Of a DNA stretch of 64,000 nt, positions 22,164-34,100 are shown piece by piece (position 1 is the stretch's first letter; every line of letters begins with the position of its first letter). The translations under genes were made by a program, and so were the position numbers. The DNA comes from Euleptes europaea (lineage: Eukaryota > Chordata > Lepidosauria > Squamata > Sphaerodactylidae): the NCBI RefSeq assembly GCF_029931775.1, contig NW_026612055.1, positions 1-64,000 of the forward strand, in the 5' to 3' direction. Below the pieces are notes generated by a model that was given only the letters and a program-made list of their open reading frames with translations, made no database searches and had not been told where the DNA came from.

Positions 22164-25100
22164 GTAAGTGAGAAATGGGTGGAGGGAGGCTTTCTTGCAT
22201 CCTTGTTGTGTGGCTTTGAACATTTCACACTGGCGCAAAGCTCTCTCACGCTTGTGGTCGTGGCCGCTTGCTGGCCTGTCACTATTAATATAATATCATA
22301 TAAAATTGATACAATATTATATTATCCCCCCCATCACAAATTGGCTCGCAAAGCAGCAGCAAGTAATAAACGGATAAAAAAGGCGCTTGAGGAGGAAGAA
22401 GAGTTGGTTTTTACACGCCAACTTTCTCTACCACTTAAGGGAGAATCAAACTAGCTTACAATCACCTTTCCTTCCCCACAACATTTGGATCCACCTTTGG
22501 AGGCTTGTCATAATAACCCCCCGGGAGTGCACTTTTCAAGAAAGGAGTGGGGTGTTAGGGGGCTTCTCTGGAATGCTGCTCATGGAAGCTCAAAGCAGGT
22601 GCAGGGAGAATGGGGTTTACCTGGAACCAGGAGTTGTGATTCATTCATTCATTGACTTCCAAATGAATTTGAGGCTTAATAAAATCTTGTGTAACCCCAG
22701 TTTCTTTCACCAACCCCAGCTGAGGGGAGACAATATGGGACCTGGTTGATTAGTGGAGAGAGTGTATGATAAAAAAGAAACGGGGGGGGGGGGCCCTCCA
22801 GCCCACTGGCCTCCACTTCCTCTCTTAGGGGATGGCCAGGAGGCGAAAAAGGCAACAATTCCCAGACCCTCCAATCACCGTTAACCATTTACAAACAGAA
22901 GTTAATTTACAAGTAGGGTTTACTCCAGTGAAGAGGGGTGGGGAGTCAAAGCAGGACACCTGGATAATAAACTCAGATTAAGGGAACACAACTTAAGGTG
23001 GAAACCGAAAAGGTCTTGACCAGCCCTCCATGGTGGTGCTGCTGTTGGGGCTCTTGTCGTGGCTGCAGATCTCTGTTTCTTTGTTTTGGGCATCAGGCAA
23101 CCGTGGCTGCTGGAAGAGGGAGAGTTTGCCAGAAGCACCAGGAGCCGCTGAAGCTCTTCTGCAAGGACGATGAAGCCCTCATCTGTGTGGTCTGTGACCG
23201 ATCCAAGGAGCACAGAAATCATGAAACCCTTCCTCTTGAGGAGGCCTCCCAGGAGTACAAGGTGGGAAATCAACAAGGTGGAGGCTGGTGGGGAAGATCC
23301 GTGGATCCTTCCCTTCTCCTTGGTCTCTTTGTGGAAAAACTGCTTCCAGTTTCTTCCTCAGCCTCTGGGCCCAAACACCTCTTTGCTGCCTCCTTTCTGG
23401 CTTGGTGCCCCCTAAGGGCATCGCTGTCTTCCCCCCTGCTGAGGCTAAAGTGGGGTGATATGATAAAGTAGAGAGACTGACTCACTTCCTGTCTGGCTGT
23501 GTTGACGTGTGGTCAGCTGGTTGCATGGCTGAGCTATGAGGGAGGCAGCCGCCTGACCCCCAGTTTTAACCACCGCCCACCACGGCTTTCTCACGTTCAA
23601 TTGCTGCCCTTGAGTTGCCTGGGGCGGGGGGAGAATATGTGCAGGTTTGGTACCTGTCTGTGTCCCCCACTTGCAAACAGTAGCTGTGAGGTAACAGTTT
23701 CAATCAGGTTTGGGGGGGGGAGGGCTACGCATGAAGCTGCCTTATTCTGAGTCAGACCCTTGGTCTGTCCAGGTCCACTCTTGACTGGCAGCAGCTCTCC
23801 AGGGACTCAGGTGGAGGTCAACTGCTGCCTGTTGATTTCAACTGGAGATGCTGGAGAGTAAACCTGGGACCTTCTGCATGCCAAGTGGATGCTCTCCCAC
23901 TGAGCCATGGCCCTTCCACTGCATTGTGGCACCATAAGAAATCCTTTCCCAACCCCCAGTTGTGGTTACTTCCACACAGAGTTTTCCTGCTTTCGTGTGC
24001 TCTTTCTTGACATAACATAGCCAGAGAGAGTTTGGGAAAGTGTGGAATGGAAGGTATGCATTTCCTCCACCATCCCAAATCCAGTGCCATTTACTTTCCT
24101 GCCTTCCATTCTCACCCTCCCCCCTCAAATGAGCTTTTGTCATTTAACAAAAATTCTCGCTCCTGGGTGTATTTATACTGACTGAATATTTTTAATGCAA
24201 AAAACTCTCCTGAGGTAGGGCGTGGGGTGGACTGGTGGGCAGGAGGGTGAAGCATGGAGTACATCTCCATGCCACAAATTTCTTTGCACCTTTGCATTCT
24301 TGGTGGGTATCAGAAGAAACAGTTTGGAAATTCCGTGCACAGATGGTCAGTATTCAAGCAGACCAGGACTCCAAAGGTAGACTTAACACTGCAATTCTAA
24401 GCAGAGTTGTACCCAGGCAGTGGGGCTAAGGATGGTGCAGAACTGCACACCCATGGTGCCCCTGCCACTCACTGCCCTCTGACGCCCTAGGCAATCACCT
24501 AGGGCTGCCCTGTGAGTTGGCTGCCCCTGGTTGTTCATCCAGATCTAGAACGTTTTGTTTTGTTATTGAGTGTTTTTGTTTAGAGCAGAATCAGTTGACT
24601 CTCCAAGGTGCTCTGTGCTTTGGGGTAAATCCTGGGCAATAAACCTATGTGTTGATTCTCCATTTGTGTGCATCCACCAACAATGCAAGCCAGGAGAAGT
24701 CCCTGAAAAGAGATGAGGGTTCTCCCCCCCCCCCCACCAAGAAATGCTGGGTAGAAGTGCTGATAAGTGCTCCAACAATCACGAACTGGGCCAAGGATTG
24801 TTCAGCCATTCTAAGTGGGAAAGTACTTGGAATACTCAGTAGCGTGTTGATCTTTTCTCCTGCGGTTTTTTCTTGCCCAAAATGCAGCCAGGGAGACCAA
24901 GGGAGGGGAAGGGGCTTCTCAGTTCTTTTCTCCGCAGTGGTATTTCTACTCAAACATCATATATTTTCACCTTTTGGGAAGTGGGGGGTCAGCATATGGA
25001 ATGTCTTTTTTGGGGGAAACAAATGGACTCAAGAAGTCCCTTCTACTCTCTGCTGCAGACATCGTCCTCTGTGGCTGAAAGAACCTCCCCAGTAGTTGGA

Positions 25101-28100
25101 GTGAGATGTACTTTGGCCCTCAGCATGGGTCCATGGGAATCTTTCCTTTTCCCTGCCAAATGTTGAGGAGATCTCTGTGAAAGGCCAAAGTGCCCTTCTG
25201 ATAGTAATCTCCTAAAGTCGATCTTCCACTGCAAAGACCAGCTGTGTTTGTTATGTTGACCTGATTTCCTTTTCTTTATATCTCAGAAGCAAACCACAGG
25301 AGAGAAGCAAGAGACGGTAGCCAAGTTCAGGCAACTACACTCATTTCTGGAGGAACAAGAGAAACTTCTTCTGGCCCAGATGGAAGAGGTGGAGAAGGAG
25401 GTGGCAAGAAACAGGGTCCAGCACCTGGTCAAACTCTCTGAGGCTCTTTCCTCTCTGGACAACCTCATCCAGGAGATGGAGGAGAAGAGTCAGCAGCCGG
25501 CCAGTGAACTCCTGCAGGTAAGAGAGTGGCAGGAACAGCCCAGGCTCCCCTTTGGGAGGAGGCTGCCTCCAAACTCTTTCTGTGCCTCCTTCTCTTAGGC
25601 AGGAAGCAAACAAGCCCCGTTTGTGTTTCTAGCAAGTTTTAATCTCCGTGCATGGGCTGCTTTCCCCTCTGCCTCATTACATCTCCAGCCAGGAGCAGGC
25701 TGCAAGAAACTATCAAGCAGCCATGCAAATTCCACCCCCTGGAAATGCCGCGTTTTTGTGTGTCTGGGGAACTACATTCAAGTCATACCAACCACCAGAA
25801 ACGAGGGTCATAGGCAAGATATTTACAGCAAGATTTAAAAGGAGGATGTGCATGTTGGGGTGAATGTAGCTCATACTTGTTGCTTGAAGATTGGTGCATA
25901 AAAATGAATGCACGCACACAAAAGCAGCAACAAATGGTAGAGGAATGGCATCCGCACACCCGTTGCTGGCACTGCTGTGCCTGCTACTGCCAACCCGTCA
26001 CTTATGTGCAGTTGTGACGGCCTTTGTGCCCAGACCCCTCTTTCCTGGCTGAGTCGTGTTGCTGTGCTGCAGGGAAAAGGGGGGAAGCCTTTTAAAGTGC
26101 TGAAAGGTGACAGAGTTTAGTTCTTCTCCTCTCAGTCCCTGTGGCCACCATCCCCTCCCCCCCATCTGAGGGCTTTTCTCAGGCTTTAAAGGAAAGGACA
26201 ATGGCTGCAACAAGGACTTTATTTACAAGAAAATGAAAGCTGGGGACCACCATGTAGTTACAATGCTACTGGAATTTAGCTTTTTTTTTTTTTAAAGCCT
26301 GGGAAATGCTCTCCAGTGACAAGAAAGGAAATAACAGCGATGCGGGGCTGATGCAAGTGAATTGCTGTGAATGTCTCAGCATCCACAGGTGGCCACAGAA
26401 GCTTCTTGGAGGGCTTCCTGCCTTCCATGTGAGGAAAAATCCTTTTGGGAAAGTAGCCACTGTGGAATCGTCAAAGAAGATCACTAACTCTCCTCTGAAA
26501 TGGCTCCACTTTGTCTTCTAATATTAACCTCACAAGGATCTTATCCCACTTTATGGAGATGCCCCCCAGCCTTTGAGCTGGGGGGTCTCCTAGCTGAACA
26601 CAGGAGAAGGGCCAGAGTGCAGAATCTCCCAGGGTCTGAAGGGGTCTTCCTGGTGTGGCCTTTTAGCAACCATTGAGTTTCCTCTTCTTTCTCTCTCTCT
26701 GCCATTTTTCTTTAGGATGCCAGATGCACCTTGCAGAGGTAAGTGGTTCTTGCTCATTAACCTCCTTAACTTTGGGAGGGCTCTGGGTATCTTGTGAAGA
26801 ACATGGTCCTTCAGGATGGTGGCTGAGGCCCAAGTCGGGTGCAATTGAGATCGTGGATCTCCATCCATCCGTCAGTGGCAAGCAGCTTAAACACAGAGTC
26901 TCATCAACAGGAAATCATGAAGTAGTATTGGGGGGGTGGGTCTGGATTGACACCTAGCTGAAAAATCTCTGGAAGAGGGGTCCCCAACCTTTTTGAGGCT
27001 GCAGGCACCTTTGGGATTCCACCCTGGTGTGGTGGGCGCAGAATGGCTGGCACAAAATGGCTGCCACAGGAGGTGGAGCCAGCCACCAAATGGCTGTTAC
27101 TGCTTACCTTCAGTCACTCAGTGAAGATCCTTGTGTTGTGAGAGGCAGCTGCTACCAAAGCTACATTTAAAAAAAAAAAACTCCAGAAATTCAGGGTTTG
27201 AGTCTCCTCAGCTAAATTCGCTCCACAAAATGGCAGTTTGGAAACTTTATTTGGCCCGTATAATGCCTTGGTTGGCATCAGAGCTGGCTATGGGGGCACT
27301 TGAGAGGTGAATACGGTGATGACAACCCGGCCAAATCTGATGTACTCTGGAGGGTTGGGTGAGACGACACATGAGGAAGCAGGGGTTGGTGTGTTTGTGT
27401 GCCGTGTTTCCATAAGTATTCCTGCAACCACATAGCACTTAAATGTACTGCTCCTACTCCGATTACTTCTTGGCTGTTTCCACACTGGCAGCCCTGGTAG
27501 CAACAGGGCTTCCGAAATAAAAAATTTGTCATGCTGAGCAACCCATAAAGGGGAACACACAGCTAGTGATCAGAAAATTCGCACCTCTGCTTTAAGTCTC
27601 CCCAGGTAGTTTCAGAGGAAGAATAATTGTCATGTGATATTATTGGGCTCGAAGTTTCCACGCCTCTCACCAGGGGCAAATTATTAAAAGGAACAGAAGG
27701 AAGCACACTTCCGGGTATGGTGATGCCATGTGACCCGTTTCCTTCCACCAGCTCTCAGCCTCACTCTTGAGAACATAAGTAGAGCCAGGTGGATGAGACC
27801 AGTGGTCCATTTAGTTCAGCATCCTGTTTCACACAGTGGCCAAGGGATGCCCCTGGATGGCCAACAAACACAGCACAGAGGCCGAGGCCCTCCCCTGCTT
27901 CTGCCTCCTAGCAGCGTTATTCAGAGGTTGGCTTTCTGTGGCTGTGAGTAAAGAAGTTTGTCCTTTTTGTCTCTGCCGAACCTATTTCTCAACACTTTCA
28001 CTGAGTGCTACTGAGTTCAGGTATTACGGGAGAGGGAGAAAAAGGCGGGAAGACACTGAACCTAATTCTGCCCTCCTTTTTCTCCTCACAACATCCCTGT

Positions 28101-31100
28101 CTGAGAAAAAGAGGGACTGGTTTAAGGTCACCCAGTGAGCCACATGGCTGCATGTGGGATTGAACCAGGGTCCGACAGTCACAGGACACCGGAAGCTGCT
28201 GAATACTGAATCAGACCATTGGTCCGTCAGAGTTAGTACTTTCTGCTCAGAGCGGCAGTGGCTCTCCAGGGTCTCTGGTAGAGGTCTTTCACCCCACCTA
28301 GTACCTGATCCGTTGACCTGGAGATGCCAGGGATTGAACCCAAGACCTTTTGCACGTCAAGCAGATGCTCTTCCCCTGAGCCACAATCCCTCCCCCAACT
28401 CTAACCCTAAACTCCAGAGCTCTAACCGCCCCAGCTTTCTTTTTCCTCGACTGGGCATTTGCAAGGCAGATCTGGGCAGGGGTTGTGGGGGTTGGTGTTC
28501 TGAAGGCCCAACTTGATGTTTGCTTTTTTCAGAGTCGGGTCTGGGTTCCCCTAAGCCACACAACAACTTTAGGGAATGAAGCAGAGCCTGTAGGGCCTTG
28601 AAATGCCTCTGTGGGGGAGGAAGGGCTCCCCCCCACCGCACAATTTCAGCACAGGAAAGTGGCTGGGGCGTTGACAGGAGCTCTTCCTGTAGTGGTGTTC
28701 TGAGCCCAAACAAGCTCTATTTCATTTTTTATTAACCATTCCCCTCAGCTGCTTTGTGGCTTTGTGGTCTGAGGAGCTATAGTGAGGTGGACGTTGCCCT
28801 CCAAAGAGCCCCCATCTTGCTCTACATTCAGCCTCTGTCTCTCGGCTTTCTGCCGATTCCTTCTTCTGTTTCTCAGATCTGCCTGGGGTGTAGTGGGATT
28901 GAGAATTGGATGGATGGTATTTTTACATGATTTTTCTCAAGGTACAAAAAAAGGGAGGTGTTTGAGGATCCAGTGGCTTTTCCCCTTGCACAGAAGTGGC
29001 GCATCTGGGACTTCTCCGATCTAAATCTATTTTTGGAGGGTATCAAGAAGCAATTCAAAGGTAATGAAGAAACGCTGCAGGGATTTCAGACTGGACATTA
29101 GCTTGGGACAGATGTGTTTTAGGCTGCTTATATTGGGATCCCCAACCTTTTTGAGCTTGGGGCCACCTTTGGAATTGAGACACAGCATGGTGGGCGCAGC
29201 CACAAAATAGATGCCACTGGAAGTGAAGCCAGCCACAAAATGACTGCTGCAACTTGTCTTCAGTCACACAGGGAAGATCATAGAATCATAGAGTTGGAAG
29301 GGACCACCAGGGTGATGTGAGAATTTTCCAACTGAGGTGGGGGGGGGGAGAATTTCCCCCCTCCTCCCTTTGGTTCGTTGTATTTGGACTTCCTGCCCAC
29401 TTACTCACCAAAGCAATGACCAGGGAAAGATAAAGATAACACAGACCGTGCACACAAGGCACCTTTCGATAATTAGAAAACTTTTACATAGAACACAACG
29501 TTATGATAGTGAACCAGACATTTATTAAGCTTACAAGAAATATAAGGCAAAGGAAACAACAATACGTAACTGAATATAACAATTAACAAGCTTACATACA
29601 TTGGACATACAAACAGTTAGCAGAGATCTCTGGATCATTCCAAGAAGGAGACAGATGGCAATCAGGCCCGGGTCTCCTCCTTAGAAGGACCCCGAACTGG
29701 AATCTTGGAAGACATTTTATCGGCTAAACTGTGTGTGAGAGAGAGGGTTTAAAACAGCCCCTCCTTGCAAATTCTCCCAAAGATGAGCTTTTCACAGCCA
29801 GATTTAAAAGGAGGATGTGTATATTGAGGTGAACGTAGCTCATACTTGTTGCGTGCAGTTTGGTGCACAAAAATGAATGCACACACACAACGGCAGCAAC
29901 CAGTGGTAGGGGAATAGCATCCACACACCCGTTAGTGGCACTGCTGTGCCTGCTGCTGAGGCCAACCTGTCACTTATGAGCAGTTGCGATGGCATTTGTG
30001 CCCAGACCCCACCTTTCCCTGCTGAGCCATATTACAACGCTGCAGGGAAAAGGGGGAAAGCCCTTTAAAGGGCTGAAAGGTGACAGAGTTTGGCTCTTCT
30101 CCTCTCAGCCCCTGTGGGCCCAGCATCCCCCGCCCCCATCGGAGGGCTTTTCTCAAGCTTTAAAGAAAAGGGCCATGGCTAGATTGTTCTAGTGTTGTAG
30201 CATTATAATGATATGTTGCACTAATATTTGGCTTTTAATTTAAAAGCAATAAAGTGCAGGCTGCAACAAGGACTTTATTTATGCTTAGTCATCCTGACAT
30301 GGCTCCTGTATTGCATCAGCCACCTGGTCATAACCGGATCAGGCCAGCTCCCTCTAGCTCTCAAGGGACTTTCCAGGCTGAATGCATCATTACTAGATCC
30401 ATCTGATCTAACCTGCACTTGTCAAACTAATCTGACAGCCTTGTAATCTTATTAAGCAAGGGCGTGTTGCATATAATAGCTGACTAAATCTCCTGTTATC
30501 ACACAGTATTTCAACACGCAGCCACAAAAATTCCTTTTGTTATTTTTATGCATATTTTTCTTATGCTCACATAGACAAATACTTCCAGTTCACAGAATCA
30601 TCATTATAAACAAAGAAAATGTTTGAAGTGGAGCCTTCCTCTGTTTCTTTGATCTGCCTGGGGCGGGGAGAGATTGTGAATTGGGTGGATGGTATCTTGA
30701 CATGATTTTTCTCAAGGTATGAAGAAAAGGAGGAGTTTGAGGATCCAGTGGCTTTTCCTCTTGCACAGAAGTGGTGCATCTGGGACTTGTCTGATCTAAA
30801 TCTCTTTTTGGAGAGCATCAAGAAGCAATTCGAAGGTAATGAAGAAACCCTGCAGGGATTTCAGAATGAATGTTAGCTTGGGCTAGATGTCTTTTAGGCT
30901 GCTTATATTGGGGTCCCCAACCATTTTAAGCCCATGGTCCCCTTTGGAATTCAGACACAGCATGGTGGGCGCAGCCACAAATTAGCTTCCACTGGAAGTG
31001 GAGCCAGCCACAAAATGGCTGCTGCAGCTTACCTTCAGTCACACAGAGAAGATTCTTCTGCTGTTGGTGGCAGAAGCTGTTAAAACAATATTTTAAAAAA

Positions 31101-34100
31101 GCTAACCAGCCAATCAGAAGCCTTGCTTGGCAAAAGTGCCACCTCGAGTTGGCCTTTTCATTAAATACTTGACAGACACCAATAAAGGGATTGGTGGGTG
31201 CCATGTTGGGGACCCCTGGCTTATATCATTAAAAGACACAGGAATAGGAGGAGTGTGTGTACGAATTAGGTAATTCACCGTGGAAAGTTTTCTGTTCAGA
31301 TTTCTCCTGCAACTTTCGTTCTAAATTGCATTGTGTGGATTTTCTCAAAATTATTTTCTGTTGCTTTTCTCTAGTCATTTGTGTCTGTGGACTGGCAAAC
31401 TGGTTGGTAGTTGTGGAATGAGCACCTAAAATGAAAGGGAAGGGAAGGAAACTGCCCTTCAGGGCATCCTCATTTAATGGAGAGACCCACCCCATCCCTT
31501 TCAGGAATACCTACCCCCTTTCTCATTGCAGCTTGTCTGTGGCCAAATTGGACCTATCGAAACTTGTCTCTTTGACTGAGTGTGAGTGTTTGCTTGAGCA
31601 TGTAGTAGCTGAGCCCACAGAATAGTCTCAGGGAAACTGATAGCGCTGTCTCAAGCAGATTTACACCCTCCTAAGCCAATTTAAATCAGCAGAGTTAGAA
31701 GGGGGTAAGTCTGCTTAGGATGGCACTGCTGTATGGAATCATCAGGTGTCTGGCTTTAAGACTGAAGGTTGCTCTGTGGAGAGTGATTAAGTGTTTGATC
31801 TTGATTGGTGGGGGAGGTCTTTTTAAGGCATTAGCCTCATCCTGGCAACAGCTGGTCTTTTTGCTCTTTTAGAGAGTAGGATGGTTTTAATTGCATGTTA
31901 TAAATTCAGAGCATTTTCTTTATTTTTTCCAAAATAAATTTCACTTTACAGTACAGGTGAGAGGAGCTGTGCATGTTGTGAATGCAACTTTCCTGGGAAA
32001 GAACCAAAGGCTGGAGAGATAAGGCTTTGGCAAAGAAAAGGTCTTGACCTTATTATTAAAAGAACTTCATCTTACCCATTGGGAGTCTGAAGGGGCTGTC
32101 GTTAGCATTTCAGACATGGGCGAGAGGTTGTCAGTCGATACAACTGCAGAACCTCTTTTTGGAAGGATCCTAAGTTTAGCTGGAGTGGACCCTTGGGCCT
32201 CAGTCCTTAGCATGCTTTCTGTGAAGTGAATCTCCAGTCACTCAAAGTGATTAGTAAAAAGAAATGTGAATATTTCCACACAAATAAAATTTGGAATCCA
32301 CCCCCCAGAAGTAGGTGTTACTTAACCTTTCAGCCAAAACTTAGAAGAAATATGTACGCGTGTGCCATCAAGTCACAACCAACTTATGCAGACCCCAGAA
32401 AGAAATATTCAAGGCAAGTGAGAAGCAGAGATTTCTTTTCCCATTGCAGAATCTTTGATCTCCCAACCAAGTACCAACCCTGGTTAGCTTTTGATATCTG
32501 ATGCGGTGGGGCTATACCATGGCACCTTCCCTCCCTGAGAGAAAAAGAGGCCATATTATTAACTGATGTTTTTGTCACAAGATTGGTGATAGGTACAAGG
32601 ATCTGCTGCTCACATTCATTTCTTTTGCTTCTTCAGACACTCTGGATTCTGGATTTTACTTGCAGAAAGGTAAATGTTTCTTCATACACCGATCAATTAT
32701 TTCTTAACTAAAAAGCTTCACCTTACAATATGTGTTCTTCTACTTGGTGTTTTTCCAGAGATATCATTACTGGACGCTCTTGTTTTGTTCCTCAACATTT
32801 CTCCCTCCCTGCCACGGCCAGTTCCTTCTTGTTCTGAGGAGGTCTGTCAGGGTGAAAGAGAAGGTGGACTCTTGAGGGGATGAACTGCCTCCTTTCACCT
32901 ACCTGACGCCATGTTGAAATGACGGGAGGCCCTTGAGGACCTTTCAGAATCCTGCCCATGAGAGACCCAGACCAGGTTGGGAATCCCATTTCTCTCAGTG
33001 GATTTCTCTACCTGCTTTTCAGGTTTCCCTCATTTTCAAGGTGCTATAAATTGTGTATTGGATCCACTGGTTTGTGGAATGGCAGTGTATAAAGGCAGAA
33101 GTCCAGCGTGCCCTGGTGTTGTTTTCCACTTATTCACACATAATTTGTATTTGATGTTTGGGAGAAGAAGTGGAACTACGTGCCTGTCACTCACAAGCCT
33201 CCTCTTCAGCTCTTCCGCCTCCCCAGCTGTCACTCAGATGCACACTTCTGGGCAGGAGGAGGCTTTCTTCTGAGTATATTTTAGAGCGAATTCAGAAAGA
33301 AAGGAGATGTTTGCAGGACGAATGCTGGCTTAGATCCATTTTGCTCCCTTCTGCATAGGGTCAATTATTGGCTGCTGTTGGTCAGTTATTGTCTGTTTAT
33401 ATAAATAGGTTTTCAAACAGAATGGGGGTATATTGAAACATATCAGTCCTTTCCCAAAGCTTTTAGTAATGTTGCAGAACTGGTTTTTGGAGAGGTAACT
33501 CCTGGATATTGGATGTATGTGTGCGTTCAAGGCAGCAAAGTTCTACCTCACTGTAAAGTTACCTCTGCTTTAAAAAGTTTTTACCCTTTGGTGCTGCCAA
33601 ACTTGCAAGCATCAGAATAGCATTTTCAAGGCTCTGCAAAATATATGTGAGGCAAGGAAACCCGTTCTTGATGCCTAAGGATGTTTGTTTCTTAGCTGAG
33701 TTCCAGAATTAAAGTCTTTGTATTCTTCTGCCAAAGGTGACTATTGAGGCATCCATTTTTCCAGCCCAGGTAGGTCATGCTTGAAGTTTGATAGCTCTGT
33801 GATGGTAACTCCAGTGCAGAAGGACTTCCAATTGGTAATATTGCAGCTCTTTTTAAACTGCCACTGAGGATACCATAAGAGAGCTTAGTTTTTGCAGAGC
33901 TGTCAGTAAGTGCTTCCACAGGAGCAGGGAGGGGACATGAATCCAATACCAAGGATATTTCTGTAAATTCTAGCTTGATCCTGGCCATCTTCTCACAGGT
34001 TATTAGCCCTGGGTTCATCCTTTTGGGGAAGTGGTTCCCCCCCCCCCTGCTTCCTAACCACATTTGTGCGCCTGCTGGGATTTCCCAGGTTTTCTCTGAT

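Noticed and set aside
29326-29788. Possible solo LTR on the minus strand
   Set aside because: Only an AATAAA and AT-rich composition support it; no paired ends or clear flanking duplication could be found.
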